From LMUY01 sp964235495 (GTDB lineage Bacteria > Pseudomonadota > Alphaproteobacteria > Acetobacterales > Acetobacteraceae), in contig CAXSAX010000016.1 of the NCBI GenBank assembly GCA_964235495.1, positions 16,004 through 80,003 of the forward strand: a stretch of DNA of 64,000 nucleotides, in the 5' to 3' direction. The stretch's first letter is position 1. Every line of letters begins with the position of its first letter. The translations under genes were made by a program, and so were the position numbers. The notes under the pieces were generated by a model, which did no database searches, was not told where the DNA came from, and was given only the letters and a program-made list of their open reading frames with translations. Positions 15,793 to 26,587 of the stretch are shown here, piece after piece.

Positions 15793-17258
15793 TGGCCAGG
15801 AAGCAGGCTGAGCTGGCGTTCTGCCTCGTTGTGCAAGTCGCTCAGGCCGATCGGGTAGTCCCCGGTGAAGCAGGCGTCGCAGTAGGCGGGGCGCTCGCCG
15901 CGCCCGCCGGCCTTGCCGAGCGAGTGGTACAGCCCGTCCAGGCTGATGAAGGCCAGGCTGTCCGCGCCGATCAGCCGGGCCATCTCCGCCACGTCGTGCC
16001 GGGCAGCCAGCAACTTGCCGCGCTCCGGCGTGTCGATGCCGTAGAAGCAGGAATGCGTGGTGGGAGGTGAGGAGATGCGCATGTGCACCTCCGCCGCCCC
16101 TGCCTGGCGCACCATCTCGACGATCTTGCGGCTGGTGGTGCCGCGCACGATCGAGTCGTCCACCAGGATGACGCGCTTGCCGCGCAGCACTGTGCGGTTG
16201 GCGGAGTGCTTCAGCTTGACGCCCAGGTTGCGAATCTGGTCGGTCGGCTCGATGAAGGTGCGGCCGATGTAGTGGTTGCGGATGATGCCCAGCTCGAACG
16301 GCAGGCCGCTGGCCTCGGCATAGCCCATGGCGGAGGGCACGCCGGAGTCCGGCACCGGCACCACCACGTCGGCGGGCACCGCCGACTCGTGGGCCAAGGT
16401 TTCGCCGATGCGCTTGCGCGCCTCGTAGACGGGGGTGCCTTCCATCACCGAGTCGGGGCGGGCGAAGTAGATGTACTCGAACACGCAGAACCGGCTGGCG
16501 CGAGGGCCGAACGGCTTGATGCTGTGCACGCCCTTGTCGTTGACGATGACGATCTCGCCGGGCTCCACGTCGCGCACGAACTCGGCGCCCACGATGTCCA
16601 GCGCGCAGGTCTCGGAGGCGAGCACCCAGCCGCCGACCGTGTCCGACCGGCCCGGCGGCGTGATGCGCCCAAGAATCAGCGGGCGCACGCCCAGCGGGTC
16701 CCGCACCCCCAACATCGCCTCGTTGGACAGGGCGATCAGGGAATAGGCGCCCACCACCTGCTTCAGCGCATCGATCAGCCGATCCGCCACGGTGGAATAC
16801 AGGCTGATGGCAATGAGGTGGACGAAGACCTCGCTGTCCGTGGTGGACTGGAACAGGCAGCCGCGGCGGACCAGGGTGCGCTTGAGCGCCAGCGCGTTGG
16901 TCAGGTTGCCGTTATGCGACACGGCCAGGCCGCCGAACTCGAAATCTGCATACAGCGGCTGCACGTTGCGCAGGATGGTCTCGCCCGTGGTGGCGTAGCG
17001 GTTGTGCCCCACCGCGGCGGCTCCGGGCAGGGAGGCGATCACCCGGGCGTCGCCGAAATTATCCGCCACCAGCCCCAATCCGCGGTGCTGGTGGAAGCGC
17101 TGGCCGTCGAACGAGACGATTCCCGTGGCTTCCTGCCCGCGATGCTGTAGCGCGTGCAGGCCGAGCGCGGTGAGGGCGGCCGCATCCGGCACGTTCCACA
17201 CCCCGAAGATGCCGCACTCCTCGTGCATCTTATCGTCGTCGTGGTCGGTGGCTTGCAT
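15789..17258 (-). CDS. purF: Amidophosphoribosyltransferase
   Basis: 489 residues. ATG at 17258 is chosen over the ATG at 17282 because GGGGAGGG precedes it by a few bases. A 13-residue acidic propeptide (MQATDHDDDKMHE) precedes Glu and the catalytic Cys of CGIFGVW. HRGQEATGIV, the PRPP-binding VILVDDSIVRGTT and a C-terminal Cys pair (YCDACF) are present, as in Fe-S-type PurF. First committed step of purine synthesis. Downstream of cvpA, as in many bacteria. Confidence 0.95.
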   Translation of the reverse strand: MQATDHDDDKMHEECGIFGVWNVPDAAALTALGLHALQHRGQEATGIVSFDGQRFHQHRGLGLVADNFGDARVIASLPGAAAVGHNRYATTGETILRNVQPLYADFEFGGLAVSHNGNLTNALALKRTLVRRGCLFQSTTDSEVFVHLIAISLYSTVADRLIDALKQVVGAYSLIALSNEAMLGVRDPLGVRPLILGRITPPGRSDTVGGWVLASETCALDIVGAEFVRDVEPGEIVIVNDKGVHSIKPFGPRASRFCVFEYIYFARPDSVMEGTPVYEARKRIGETLAHESAVPADVVVPVPDSGVPSAMGYAEASGLPFELGIIRNHYIGRTFIEPTDQIRNLGVKLKHSANRTVLRGKRVILVDDSIVRGTTSRKIVEMVRQAGAAEVHMRISSPPTTHSCFYGIDTPERGKLLAARHDVAEMARLIGADSLAFISLDGLYHSLGKAGGRGERPAYCDACFTGDYPIGLSDLHNEAERQLSLLPGQ

Positions 17259-17278
17259 GGCAACCCTCCCCAAAAGCG

Positions 17279-17863
17279 TCATTGTGGCCGTGCCGGCTGG
17301 GCGCCCACGGCGCGGCCGACTGGGTTCGCGTGGAGCAACTCGGCGGAACTCTCCGGCCGGCCGGCCGGCGGCACGGCCACGACAGGCCGGTAGGCGGGTG
17401 GCAACTGGCGCGCCGCCCAGGCAGCGCCGAGATAGATGGAAGGCATAGTGCGTGCTTCCAAGACCGGGTCTGGCCAGCGGCTCACCGGCTCGACCGTGCC
17501 GACCACGATGTAGGCAATGATTACCAGCGCCGCGCCACGCGCCAGGCCGTAAAGCAGCCCCAGCGTGCGGTCCAATCCGCCCAGCACGGAGCGTCGCACG
17601 GCTCCGGCCAGAATGCGCGCGATCAGGGAGAACACGATTAGCACGATGAGGAACACGGCACCGAACGCAACCGGGTCAGCCACGTCCGGATTGGCGATCA
17701 TCTTGTGGGCCAGAACCTGCGCGTCGGGGTAGAACCAGGTTGCTGCGATGCCGGCTCCCACCCAGGCCGCCAGGCCTAGGACCTCTCGCACCATGCCGCG
17801 CAAGAAACCCCACAGGCCGGAACAGGCAATGACCACAAGGAGGAGGACGTCCACCCAGTTCAT
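17279..17863 (-). CDS. cvpA: CvpA-family membrane protein
   Basis: 194 residues from ATG at 17863. Four hydrophobic segments in the first ~140 residues, family features FLRGMVREVLGLAAW and LDRTLGLLYGLARG, and a Pro/Ala-rich cytoplasmic-looking tail. CvpA was named for colicin V production and contributes to envelope homeostasis. It is 20 bases upstream of purF on the same strand, the classical cvpA-purF arrangement. Confidence 0.9.
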   Translation of the reverse strand: MNWVDVLLLVVIACSGLWGFLRGMVREVLGLAAWVGAGIAATWFYPDAQVLAHKMIANPDVADPVAFGAVFLIVLIVFSLIARILAGAVRRSVLGGLDRTLGLLYGLARGAALVIIAYIVVGTVEPVSRWPDPVLEARTMPSIYLGAAWAARQLPPAYRPVVAVPPAGRPESSAELLHANPVGRAVGAQPARPQ

Positions 17864-17939
17864 GCAGTCCTGCTCGGATATACTGCCATGGCGCTGTATC
17901 CGCCTCCGCGCCGAGTCCGCCAAAGCCTGTTCACGCAGG

Positions 17940-18368
17940 TCAGCGCCCTGTTGCGGCCGGAGCCGCCTCGAACACGATATCTTGCGCGCCGTGCCACAAG
18001 GCCCGGCGGCCCAACTCGGGCAGCGCCTCCAATCCTTGCGTGATGGTGAGGAAGTGGTTGCCGGCCAGCATGCCAACTTTACTGGCAAATCGCACGCTGC
18101 CGTAGGCGAGCAGAATCTCCGTCTCGCTGATGCCGCCGGGGTGCAACACGATCTGGCCTGGCGCCGGGTAGCTGGTCGGGTTTTCGTAGCCGAGGCCGAG
18201 GTCCTGCTCGCCGAGCGGAATCCAGCAGGCTTCACCGCTCCAGCGCACGTGGATCAGGCGCTGGCGGTAGGGCAGCAAGGCCCGGAAGGCCGCAGCCGTG
18301 CGGGGCGCAGCCGCCTCAAACCGGGCCGCGAGGGTGACGCCGCCGGCGATGATGCGAAGATCAGTCAT
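17940..18368 (-). CDS. DUF3830 (cyclophilin-like fold) protein
   Basis: 142 residues with the DUF3830 block HVRWSGEACWIPLG, ENPTSYPAPGQIVLHPGGIS and FASKVGMLAGNHFLTI. Members have a cyclophilin-like beta-barrel; some lie in amidase or hydantoin-degradation clusters, but no enzymatic activity is established. Divergent from the DUF2171 gene. It is followed by cvpA 76 bases downstream on the same strand. Confidence 0.8.
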   Translation of the reverse strand: MTDLRIIAGGVTLAARFEAAAPRTAAAFRALLPYRQRLIHVRWSGEACWIPLGEQDLGLGYENPTSYPAPGQIVLHPGGISETEILLAYGSVRFASKVGMLAGNHFLTITQGLEALPELGRRALWHGAQDIVFEAAPAATGR

Positions 18369-18477
18369 GACCGCCGTGCTCTACCGCCGTGGCTGGCCGC
18401 GCACAATGCGGTGGGGTGGGCGCCGCTCCGCGTCCTGCCGCGTTGATCGTCGCAGCCGGAAGAAGGAAGGCACAGCC

Positions 18478-18702
18478 ATGGATATGAGCCAGATCAAGGA
18501 ACATGCAGACATCATCGGCGCCGATGGCGTCTACGTGGGCACGGTGGACCGGGTGCAGGGCGACCGCATCAAGCTGACGAAAGGCAGCACCGAGGATCAG
18601 CGGCACCACTACATCTCCGTCGGCCTGGTGGCGGAGGTCGAGGACGGCACGGTGCGGCTGTCAGCCAACGCAGACGTGGCGGTGACATTCGAGGAGGAGT
18701 GA
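18478..18702 (+). CDS. DUF2171 small protein
   Basis: 74 residues from ATG at 18478 with GAAGGAAGG upstream. Features DMSQIKEHADIIGADGVYVGTVD and GDRIKLTK are typical of DUF2171, a PRC-barrel-like small beta protein often found in stress or plant-associated bacteria. Function unknown. Convergent with cfa. Confidence 0.8.
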   Translation: MDMSQIKEHADIIGADGVYVGTVDRVQGDRIKLTKGSTEDQRHHYISVGLVAEVEDGTVRLSANADVAVTFEEE

Positions 18703-18754
18703 CCGCCTGCCGGCTTGGGCTGGCCGCGGTCGGCGCGAGGACCGTGCCGATGGC

Positions 18755-20020
18755 TCAGTCGGCATCCTCCCGCGCCGGCTGCGCGACCAGTTCCGCGCGG
18801 CTGACGTAGCTGCGGGTGGCTGGGATGGTGCAGCCGCCGCGGGCAAGCTGCAGCTGCCATACCATCAAGCCGAGCCGGCGGAATGCCAGCTCGCTGCCGG
18901 TCAGGTAGAACTCGAACATGCGGCAGAAACGCTCGTCATACAGCGCCGCCGCATCAGCCCGGCGGGCGGCAAAGCGGTGCTGCCAGTGGCGCAGGGTTTC
19001 GGCGTAGTGTTCCCGCAGCACCTCCAGGTCCGCCGCATCCAAGCCGCTGCGCTCCGCTGCGGGAAACACCTCGGACAGTGCTGGCGAGTAGCCGCCAGGA
19101 AAGATGTAGCGCGCGAGCCACGGGTTAGTGCTGGCGGGCCCGCGGGAGCGGCCTATGGCGTGCACCAGCGCAACGCCGCCGGGCGCCAGCAGATCATGGA
19201 TGCGGGCGAAGAACGTGTTGTAGTGGTTCACGCCGACATGCTCGAACATGCCGACCGACACCACCCGGTCGAACGGCCCTGCCAGCGCCGGGTCGCGGTA
19301 GTCGAGCAGTTCGAAGCGCACCTGGTGGCTCAGACCCGCGGCAGCGGCCCGGCTGCGGGCGCGGGCCAATTGCTCGGTGCTGAGAGTGATGCCAAACACC
19401 TGCGCGCCGTGGTCCCGCGCCAGGCTAAGCGCCAGGCCTCCCCAGCCGCAGCCGATGTCCAGCACCCGTAAGCCTGGCTGATCGAGCAGCAACTTGGCTG
19501 CGATATGGCGCTTTTTGGCGTCCTGCGCCTCATCCAGGGTTTCCGTGCCGGTCGGGAAGTAGGCGCAGGAGTATTGCCAGTCTGCATCCAAGAACAGGGC
19601 GTAAAGCCGGTCATCCAGGTCGTAGTGCGCTACGTTGCGGCGTGCGCGGGCGGTGGGGTTATACTGTTGCAAGCGGCGCAGCAGGCGGCGGGCATAGCCA
19701 TGCACGGCGACGCCCGGATGCATGCCTGACCCGGTGACATTGGTCACCAGCACATCCAGCAGATCATGCAGGGTGCAGGCGAGGGGGGCGAAGCTGCCAT
19801 CCATGTAAGCCTCGCCCAACGCGAGGGCCGGGTCGCTGACCAAGCGGCGCAAGGTGCGCGTGGTGCGTATGTCTGCACCCGCCTCCGGCCCGGCTGACCC
19901 GCTGTAGGTGACGGACCGGCCATCCGGGTAGCGGACGTTCAGGCGGCCTTTGGTGATGAAGCGCCGTAGGATGGCATGGAGTATTGCTTGCACGCCACCT
20001 CGCCCGGGCCAACCGTCCAA
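18755..20020 (-). CDS. cfa: Cyclopropane-fatty-acyl-phospholipid synthase
   Basis: 421 residues. SAM-binding VLDIGCGWGG (about 187-196), YSCAYF (150-155), SVGMFEHVG and the C-terminal FYLTGSELAFR block are diagnostic. It adds a methylene bridge to unsaturated membrane lipids using SAM, usually in stationary phase or acid stress. The first ~10 residues may be extra: a GTG start at VQAIL is possible. Convergent with the DUF2171 gene; downstream of rplI on the same strand. Confidence 0.93.
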   Translation of the reverse strand: MDGWPGRGGVQAILHAILRRFITKGRLNVRYPDGRSVTYSGSAGPEAGADIRTTRTLRRLVSDPALALGEAYMDGSFAPLACTLHDLLDVLVTNVTGSGMHPGVAVHGYARRLLRRLQQYNPTARARRNVAHYDLDDRLYALFLDADWQYSCAYFPTGTETLDEAQDAKKRHIAAKLLLDQPGLRVLDIGCGWGGLALSLARDHGAQVFGITLSTEQLARARSRAAAAGLSHQVRFELLDYRDPALAGPFDRVVSVGMFEHVGVNHYNTFFARIHDLLAPGGVALVHAIGRSRGPASTNPWLARYIFPGGYSPALSEVFPAAERSGLDAADLEVLREHYAETLRHWQHRFAARRADAAALYDERFCRMFEFYLTGSELAFRRLGLMVWQLQLARGGCTIPATRSYVSRAELVAQPAREDAD

Positions 20021-20058
20021 GGATGGACGGCAGGCCCAGCACCGTCAAAAGCGGCTCA

Positions 20059-20640
20059 TCAGTTCGGCAGGGTGCCCGGTTCGGCGCCAGGCTCGAACAA
20101 GGCAGCAATCTCCTGGTCTGCCGCCGCGTCCTCGTCGTCAGCGCCCTGGCCGATGCGCTCGCCGCGGGCCTGCTTCTCGGCTTCTTCCGGGCTGCGGGCC
20201 ACGTTGGCGATCACCGGAAGCGACACTTCCGGATGCAGGACGACGCGGACCGTGGACAGGCCCAGCATCTTGATCGGCTGGTCGAGCACCACCTGCGAGC
20301 GATTGATGGTCAACCCGCCCGCTACGCAGCCATCGGCGATGTCGCGGGCAGAGACGGAACCGTACAGGTTGCCGGAGTCGCTGGCCTGGCGGATGATCAC
20401 CACAGACATGTGGCCGATGCGCTCGGCCAGCCGCTCGGCTTCCTCGCGCCGGCGCAGGTTCTGCGCCTCCAACTGGGTCCGCTGGGTCTCGAACTGCTCG
20501 CGGTTCGACTTGTTGGCGCGCAACGCCATCTTTTGCGGCAGCAGGAAGTTGCGGGCGTAGCCAGGCTTGACGCGCACCACGTCGCCCATCTGGCCAAGCT
20601 TCTCGACCCTTTGCAGCAGGATCAGTTCAACGGCAGCCAT
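20059..20640 (-). CDS. rplI: 50S ribosomal protein L9
   Basis: 193 residues. N-terminal domain ELILLQRVEKLGQMGDVVRVKPGYARNFLLPQ is diagnostic, followed by the connecting helix and the C-terminal domain. The acidic tail (GQGADDEDAAADQEIAALFEP) extends the usual ~150-residue protein, as in other alphaproteobacteria. Last gene of the S6-S18-L9 operon, 12 bases after rpsR. Confidence 0.97.
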   Translation of the reverse strand: MAAVELILLQRVEKLGQMGDVVRVKPGYARNFLLPQKMALRANKSNREQFETQRTQLEAQNLRRREEAERLAERIGHMSVVIIRQASDSGNLYGSVSARDIADGCVAGGLTINRSQVVLDQPIKMLGLSTVRVVLHPEVSLPVIANVARSPEEAEKQARGERIGQGADDEDAAADQEIAALFEPGAEPGTLPN

Positions 20641-20652
20641 GGCGGGTGCTCC

Positions 20653-20937
20653 TCAAGCCAGAATGTAAGGCAGCAGCGCCAGGAAGCGGGCGCGCTTGAT
20701 GGCCTGGGCCAACTCGCGCTGCTTCTTCGCCGACACGGCGGTGATGCGGGATGGCACGATCTTGCCGCGCTCGCTCAGGAAGCGCGACAGCAGCCGCACG
20801 TCCTTGTAGTCGATCTTCGGAGCATTGGGACCGGAGAACGGGCAGGACTTGCGGCGGCGATAAAACGGGCGCCGGGCGCCCACGGCCGAGCGGCGGCCGG
20901 CTGGGCTGACGTCCTCGCCGTTGATTGCTTCCGACAT
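20653..20937 (-). CDS. rpsR: 30S ribosomal protein S18
   Basis: 94 residues. FYRRRKSCPFSG, IDYKDVRLLSRFLSERGKI and the C-terminal KRARFLALLPY are the family signature. It forms a heterodimer with S6 on the 30S platform; rpsF lies 3 bases upstream. Confidence 0.98.
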   Translation of the reverse strand: MSEAINGEDVSPAGRRSAVGARRPFYRRRKSCPFSGPNAPKIDYKDVRLLSRFLSERGKIVPSRITAVSAKKQRELAQAIKRARFLALLPYILA

Positions 20938-20940
20938 GGA

Positions 20941-21429
20941 TTATTCCTCCCCGCCTGGGTTGAAGCCGCCGCCGAACGCGGGCCGGTCCTCGCGGCTGAA
21001 CTCGTCGCGGGCGCGGAACTCCTCACGGTCGTCAAAGCCACGCTTGCGCCCGCTCTCGAAACGTCCGGCGGGCTTCGGGCCGCGGAACGAGCGCTCACGG
21101 TCGTCGGACTTGCGCGACAGGATGGAGGACGGCTCGTCGTTGATCTCCTCCACGCGGATGGTCATGAACCGCAGCACATCCTCGTTCAGGCCTAATTGGC
21201 GCTGCATCTCGTCGATAGTGGCGGGCTGCGCATTGAGGCCGAGGAGCATGTAGTGCCCCTTGCGGTTCTTCTTGATGCGGTAGGCGAGGGAGCGCAGGCC
21301 CCAGTACTCGCGCTTCTGCACCGCACCTCCATCGCCTTCGAGCTGGGCGGCAATGGTGTCCGCGACGCTCTCGACCTGCTGCTGCGTGACGTCGTTGCGT
21401 GCAATGAGCACGCATTCGTAGAGTGGCAT
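20941..21429 (-). CDS. rpsF: 30S ribosomal protein S6
   Basis: 162 residues. MPLYECVLIARNDVTQQQVE and GLRSLAYRIKKNRKGHYMLL are typical. A charged Arg/Glu/Gly-rich tail of ~60 residues follows the folded domain, as in many alphaproteobacteria. A hairpin in the leader overlaps its ribosome site (see 21437-21475), suggesting S6:S18 feedback control. Confidence 0.97.
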   Translation of the reverse strand: MPLYECVLIARNDVTQQQVESVADTIAAQLEGDGGAVQKREYWGLRSLAYRIKKNRKGHYMLLGLNAQPATIDEMQRQLGLNEDVLRFMTIRVEEINDEPSSILSRKSDDRERSFRGPKPAGRFESGRKRGFDDREEFRARDEFSREDRPAFGGGFNPGGEE

Positions 21430-21436
21430 GGATGGT

Positions 21437-21475
21437 CCCTATGGCTGGATCGGCCCGAAACGGGCATAGCCAGGG
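21437..21475 (-). promoter_or_regulatory. Candidate S6:S18 autoregulatory leader hairpin
   Basis: Reverse-strand leader of rpsF. A lower stem CCCT plus GGCT pairs with AGCC and AGGG, and an upper stem GCCCG-TTT-CGGGC is separated from it by an internal loop containing CCGATCC on the 3' side. The 3' strand AGGG is also the likely Shine-Dalgarno, seven bases before the ATG. S6:S18 is known to bind a leader hairpin with a CCG-containing 3' bulge in rpsF mRNAs; this one has that layout. Pairing read by eye. Confidence 0.5.
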
Positions 21476-21609
21476 CACAGCCATTGCGCCCCGGCAGGGA
21501 AGCGGCGCTTGAACCACGACTCGGCCCAGCGCGCAAGGTGCTGCGGCCGATTTGACACATTCGGGGCGCAGCGTGGTAGTGCGCGACTGCAACCCCTGGA
21601 TGCTTCGTC

Positions 21610-22554
21610 ATGCCCGTTCACGCCTTCATCTTTCCCGGCCAGGGCAGCCAGTTCGTCGGCATGGGCCGTGACCTGGCCGCTGCGTTCGCCCCCGCCCGCG
21701 AGGTGTTCCAGGAAGTGGACGACGCGCTCGGGCAGAGGCTGTCCAAGCTGATGTTCGAAGGCCCGGCCGAAGATTTGACGCTCACGGAAAACACCCAGCC
21801 GGCGCTGATGGCCGTCTCGCTGGCCGTGCTGCGGGTGCTGGAAGCCGAGGGCGGGTTGCCTTTGAAAAGCCGTGCCGTGCTGGTCGCGGGGCATTCGCTG
21901 GGGGAGTACAGCGCGCTGGCGGCGGCAGGCAGCCTGGGCGTCGCGGCCTGTGCGCGGCTGCTGCGGATACGTGGCGAGGCCATGCAGCGGGCCGTGCCCG
22001 CCGGGGTGGGCGCGATGGCGGCGTTGCTGGGCACGGAGTTGGAGGCGGTGCGCGCCATCTGCATCGAGGCGGCGGAGGGCGACGTGGTGGAGCCCGCCAA
22101 CGACAATGGCGGCGGTCAAGTGGTGATCTCCGGCCATCGCGGCGCGGTGGAGCGGGCGGTGGAGGCGGCCAAGGCGCGCGGCATCAAGCGGGCAATGCTG
22201 CTGCCCGTGTCTGCCCCCTTCCACTGCGCCTTAATGGCCCCGGCAGCCGATGTGATGGCCGACGCCCTGGGCAACGCCGACATCGTGCCGCCTGCTGTGC
22301 CGCTGCTGGCCAACGTGTCCGCTGGCAAGGCCACCGACCCGGTGGCCATCCGCGCTCTGCTGGTGCAACAGGTGACGGGCACGGTGCGCTGGCGGGAGAG
22401 CATGATCGCGGCGATGGAACTGGGCGCAGACAGCTTCGTCGAGCTGGGGGCGGGCAAGGTGCTGACCGGGTTGCTGCGCCGGATCGCACCGGACGCACGG
22501 GCCGCAGCGGCGGGAACGCCTGCGGAAATCGAAGTGGTGCTCCGCGCGTTGTAG
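21610..22554 (+). CDS. fabD: Malonyl-CoA:ACP transacylase
   Basis: 314 residues. FPGQGSQFVGMG, nucleophile Ser96 in GHSLGE, catalytic His205 (SAPFHCALM) and the oxyanion-loop Gln region are all present. It loads malonyl groups onto acyl carrier protein for fatty-acid synthesis. It is divergent from rpsF. Other fab genes (fabG, acpP) are not adjacent on the right: the next gene is a lipoprotein. Confidence 0.95.
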   Translation: MPVHAFIFPGQGSQFVGMGRDLAAAFAPAREVFQEVDDALGQRLSKLMFEGPAEDLTLTENTQPALMAVSLAVLRVLEAEGGLPLKSRAVLVAGHSLGEYSALAAAGSLGVAACARLLRIRGEAMQRAVPAGVGAMAALLGTELEAVRAICIEAAEGDVVEPANDNGGGQVVISGHRGAVERAVEAAKARGIKRAMLLPVSAPFHCALMAPAADVMADALGNADIVPPAVPLLANVSAGKATDPVAIRALLVQQVTGTVRWRESMIAAMELGADSFVELGAGKVLTGLLRRIAPDARAAAAGTPAEIEVVLRAL

Positions 22555-22579
22555 CGCCACGATTCACCCGGAGCGCGTC

Positions 22580-22975
22580 ATGACGAGAAAGATCATTCTT
22601 GCTGCCCTGTTCGCAGCCAGCCTGGGCGGCTGCGTTGGCATCGAACGTGACAACGTGACTGACCGCGAGAACCTGCTTTCCGCTGGCGGTTTCAGGGTGT
22701 TGCCGGCAAACACGCCAGAGCGGCAAACCGAGTTGGCCAAGCTGCCGCCCAACCGCGTCGTGCAGCAGATCGTGGGCGAGCACGTGTCCTACCTGTATGC
22801 CGACCCACTCGTGTGCCACTGCCTCTATGCCGGCGGGCAGGACGCATTCGGCCGCTACCAGTCCCTGCTGCAACAGCGTCGGATCGCGTCGGACCAGCTG
22901 CTGGCCTCGGAGCAGAACCAGGATTTCGGGTTCGGCTATGGCGCGTTCGGTGGGTTCGGGCCGGGGTTCTACTGA
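22580..22975 (+). CDS. Conserved small lipoprotein
   Basis: 131 residues with signal peptide and lipobox SLGGC (Cys18). The mature part contains LPPNRVVQQIVGEHVSYLYADP, a CHCLYAG Cys pair and a Gly/Phe-rich tail. I recall similar short lipoproteins in alphaproteobacteria; no function is known. It lies 25 bases after fabD, possibly co-transcribed. Confidence 0.75.
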   Translation: MTRKIILAALFAASLGGCVGIERDNVTDRENLLSAGGFRVLPANTPERQTELAKLPPNRVVQQIVGEHVSYLYADPLVCHCLYAGGQDAFGRYQSLLQQRRIASDQLLASEQNQDFGFGYGAFGGFGPGFY

Positions 22976-23147
22976 TATAGCCGGGTGTGCAACGATATAA
23001 TTGCAAGCTGTTCGTCAATATTTGATCCTGCCCGCGCAATCAAGCTCAAGCATACGCTCACTCATCATTGAGCCAAGGAAACTGGCAACTAAGCCGAAGA
23101 GCAGGCCTTACCCACGCTCAGTCACCGTGACTGAGAAAGGAATTCCA

Positions 23148-23621
23148 ATGGCCGATCAAGAACTCAAGATGCTGGTTTCCCAGGGCCTGCAAGCGATGAA
23201 GGCTGGCGGCGAAGTGGCGAAGAAGGCCACTGCCGACATCGAGAAGGACGCAAGCCACCCAGATCTGAAGGCTGCCCTGCAAGCCGGCAACAAGACATCC
23301 GAGCAGTGGGCGCAACGCATCACCCAGGCGATGCAAGAGGCTTCGGGCGCGCAGGATGAGGGCAATCCCATCCTTGAGGCGCACTTCCGGGTGAGCCAGA
23401 AGATTCGTCAGAAGGCGCCGGACAGCAAAACGCGGGACCTCGGCATCGTCGCCGCGGGCCAGCTGGCGCTGCACTACTGGATCGCCTCGTTCGGCACCTT
23501 GCGCACCTATGCCTCCCAGGCGGGCATGGCCCAGACCGAGCAATCCATGCAGAAGTGCCTGGATGAGGCCAAGCAGGCCGACCAGCAGCACACCAAGATC
23601 GCTGAAGCCTTGCTGGGCTAA
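23148..23621 (+). CDS. DUF892 (YciE/YciF-type) ferritin-like protein
   Basis: 157 residues, all helical, with the ferritin-like four-helix pattern QELKMLVSQGLQAMKAGGEVAK, HPDLKAALQAGNKTSEQWAQRI and HYWIASFGTLRTYA. YciF-type proteins are stress-induced and some bind iron, but several expected Glu/His ligands are replaced here, so metal binding is doubtful. AGAAAGGAATT precedes the ATG. Confidence 0.75.
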   Translation: MADQELKMLVSQGLQAMKAGGEVAKKATADIEKDASHPDLKAALQAGNKTSEQWAQRITQAMQEASGAQDEGNPILEAHFRVSQKIRQKAPDSKTRDLGIVAAGQLALHYWIASFGTLRTYASQAGMAQTEQSMQKCLDEAKQADQQHTKIAEALLG

Positions 23622-23631
23622 GCAGGCCACG

Positions 23632-23662
23632 GGCTGTGGGCGGCCTTGCGGCCGTCCACAGC

Positions 23663-23663
<1 letters not shown>
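23632..23663. terminator. Bidirectional hairpin between convergent genes
   Basis: Perfect 8-bp outer stem GGCTGTGG / CCACAGCC enclosing a GGCC-rich inner stem. It sits exactly between the stop codons of the convergent DUF892 gene and nadE. There is no long T tract, so it may act as a weak or Rho-assisted terminator for both strands. Confidence 0.5.
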
Positions 23664-25714
<2,051 letters not shown>

Positions 25715-25754
25715 GGCAGCACTCCATCCTTGCGGGCGGCGCAGCGCAAGCCCC

Positions 25755-26402
25755 TCAGCGCCGCAGCCGTTGCGCGGAGGCGCTTCGCCGGCGCTCCCAT
25801 CCGGCGCGCTCCAGTTCCGGGCTGTTCGCCTCGGTTTGCGCCGTTCCGAGGCAGAGATAAGCGACCAGCGTCCACTCCGCCGGCACGTCCAGCGCGTGGG
25901 TGATCGCCGCCGGGTCCAGGATGGACACCCAGCCCACTCCCAGCCCGGCCGCCCGCGCCGCCAGCCAAAGCGTGTGGACCGCCATCACGGCGGAGTAGGC
26001 CGCCATCTCCGGCATGGTGCGCCGGCCGAGTGCGTGGCCTTGCGACGGGTCAGATTCGGCAAATACGGCCAGATGGCACGGCGCTTCGTCCAGCCCGGCG
26101 AGCTTGAGCCGGCCGTAAAGCGCGGCACGGGGACCGTCCTGCTCGGCCATGGCCTGGGCATTGCAGGCGAGAAAGCTGGCGCGCACGGCGGCCCGACGCG
26201 CGCGGTCCTCAACGGTGACGAAGCGCCAGGGTTGGCTCAGGCCGACGGAAGGGGCGAGAGCGGCGATGTCCAGCAGGCGGTCCAGCAAGGCGGCGGGCAC
26301 CGGGTCGGGGCGGAAATGGCGCACGTCCCGCCGCCAGCGGAACAGGTCGGCGAGTTGCGATTGAAAGGCCGGGGTGAAGGAGGGTGACGTCACGCCAGTC
26401 AA
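25755..26402 (-). CDS. bluB: 5,6-dimethylbenzimidazole synthase
   Basis: About 215 residues. RDVRHFRPDPVP, APSVGLSQPWRFV and GVGWVSILDP are specific to BluB within the nitroreductase-like fold. It cleaves FMNH2 with oxygen to make the lower ligand of vitamin B12. The start is unclear: TTG at 26402 or GTG at 26393. No other cobalamin genes are in the window. Confidence 0.9.
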   Translation of the reverse strand: MTGVTSPSFTPAFQSQLADLFRWRRDVRHFRPDPVPAALLDRLLDIAALAPSVGLSQPWRFVTVEDRARRAAVRASFLACNAQAMAEQDGPRAALYGRLKLAGLDEAPCHLAVFAESDPSQGHALGRRTMPEMAAYSAVMAVHTLWLAARAAGLGVGWVSILDPAAITHALDVPAEWTLVAYLCLGTAQTEANSPELERAGWERRRSASAQRLRR

Positions 26403-26587
26403 GCTAGATGGGGCATATCTGGCCGATTTCCGGCTGTCTGGCGCCTGCCGCCTGCGGCAGCGGTCCCGATAGAGCCGATCAAGGTATGCAGTTCCAAAGC
26501 GTGCCTGAAGTTAAGTGTCATCTTCTCGCCATTACAGATGTCTTGCGCAAACCGCGCGTAGGGTTCACCGACCTTCGCGAGCGGCCT
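26399..26587 (-). pseudogene. Possible 3' remnant of a Gfo/Idh/MocA-type oxidoreductase
   Basis: About 62 codons ending in TGA at 26399. The segment VGEPYARFAQDICNGEKMTL followed by HALELHTLIGSIGTAAAGGR resembles the C-terminal helices of Gfo/Idh/MocA oxidoreductases. No N-terminal Rossmann motif is found upstream in any frame. A neighbouring frame (AGDLYLATVPSEAPDP) may be the same gene after a frameshift. Recognition is by pattern memory only. Confidence 0.4.
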
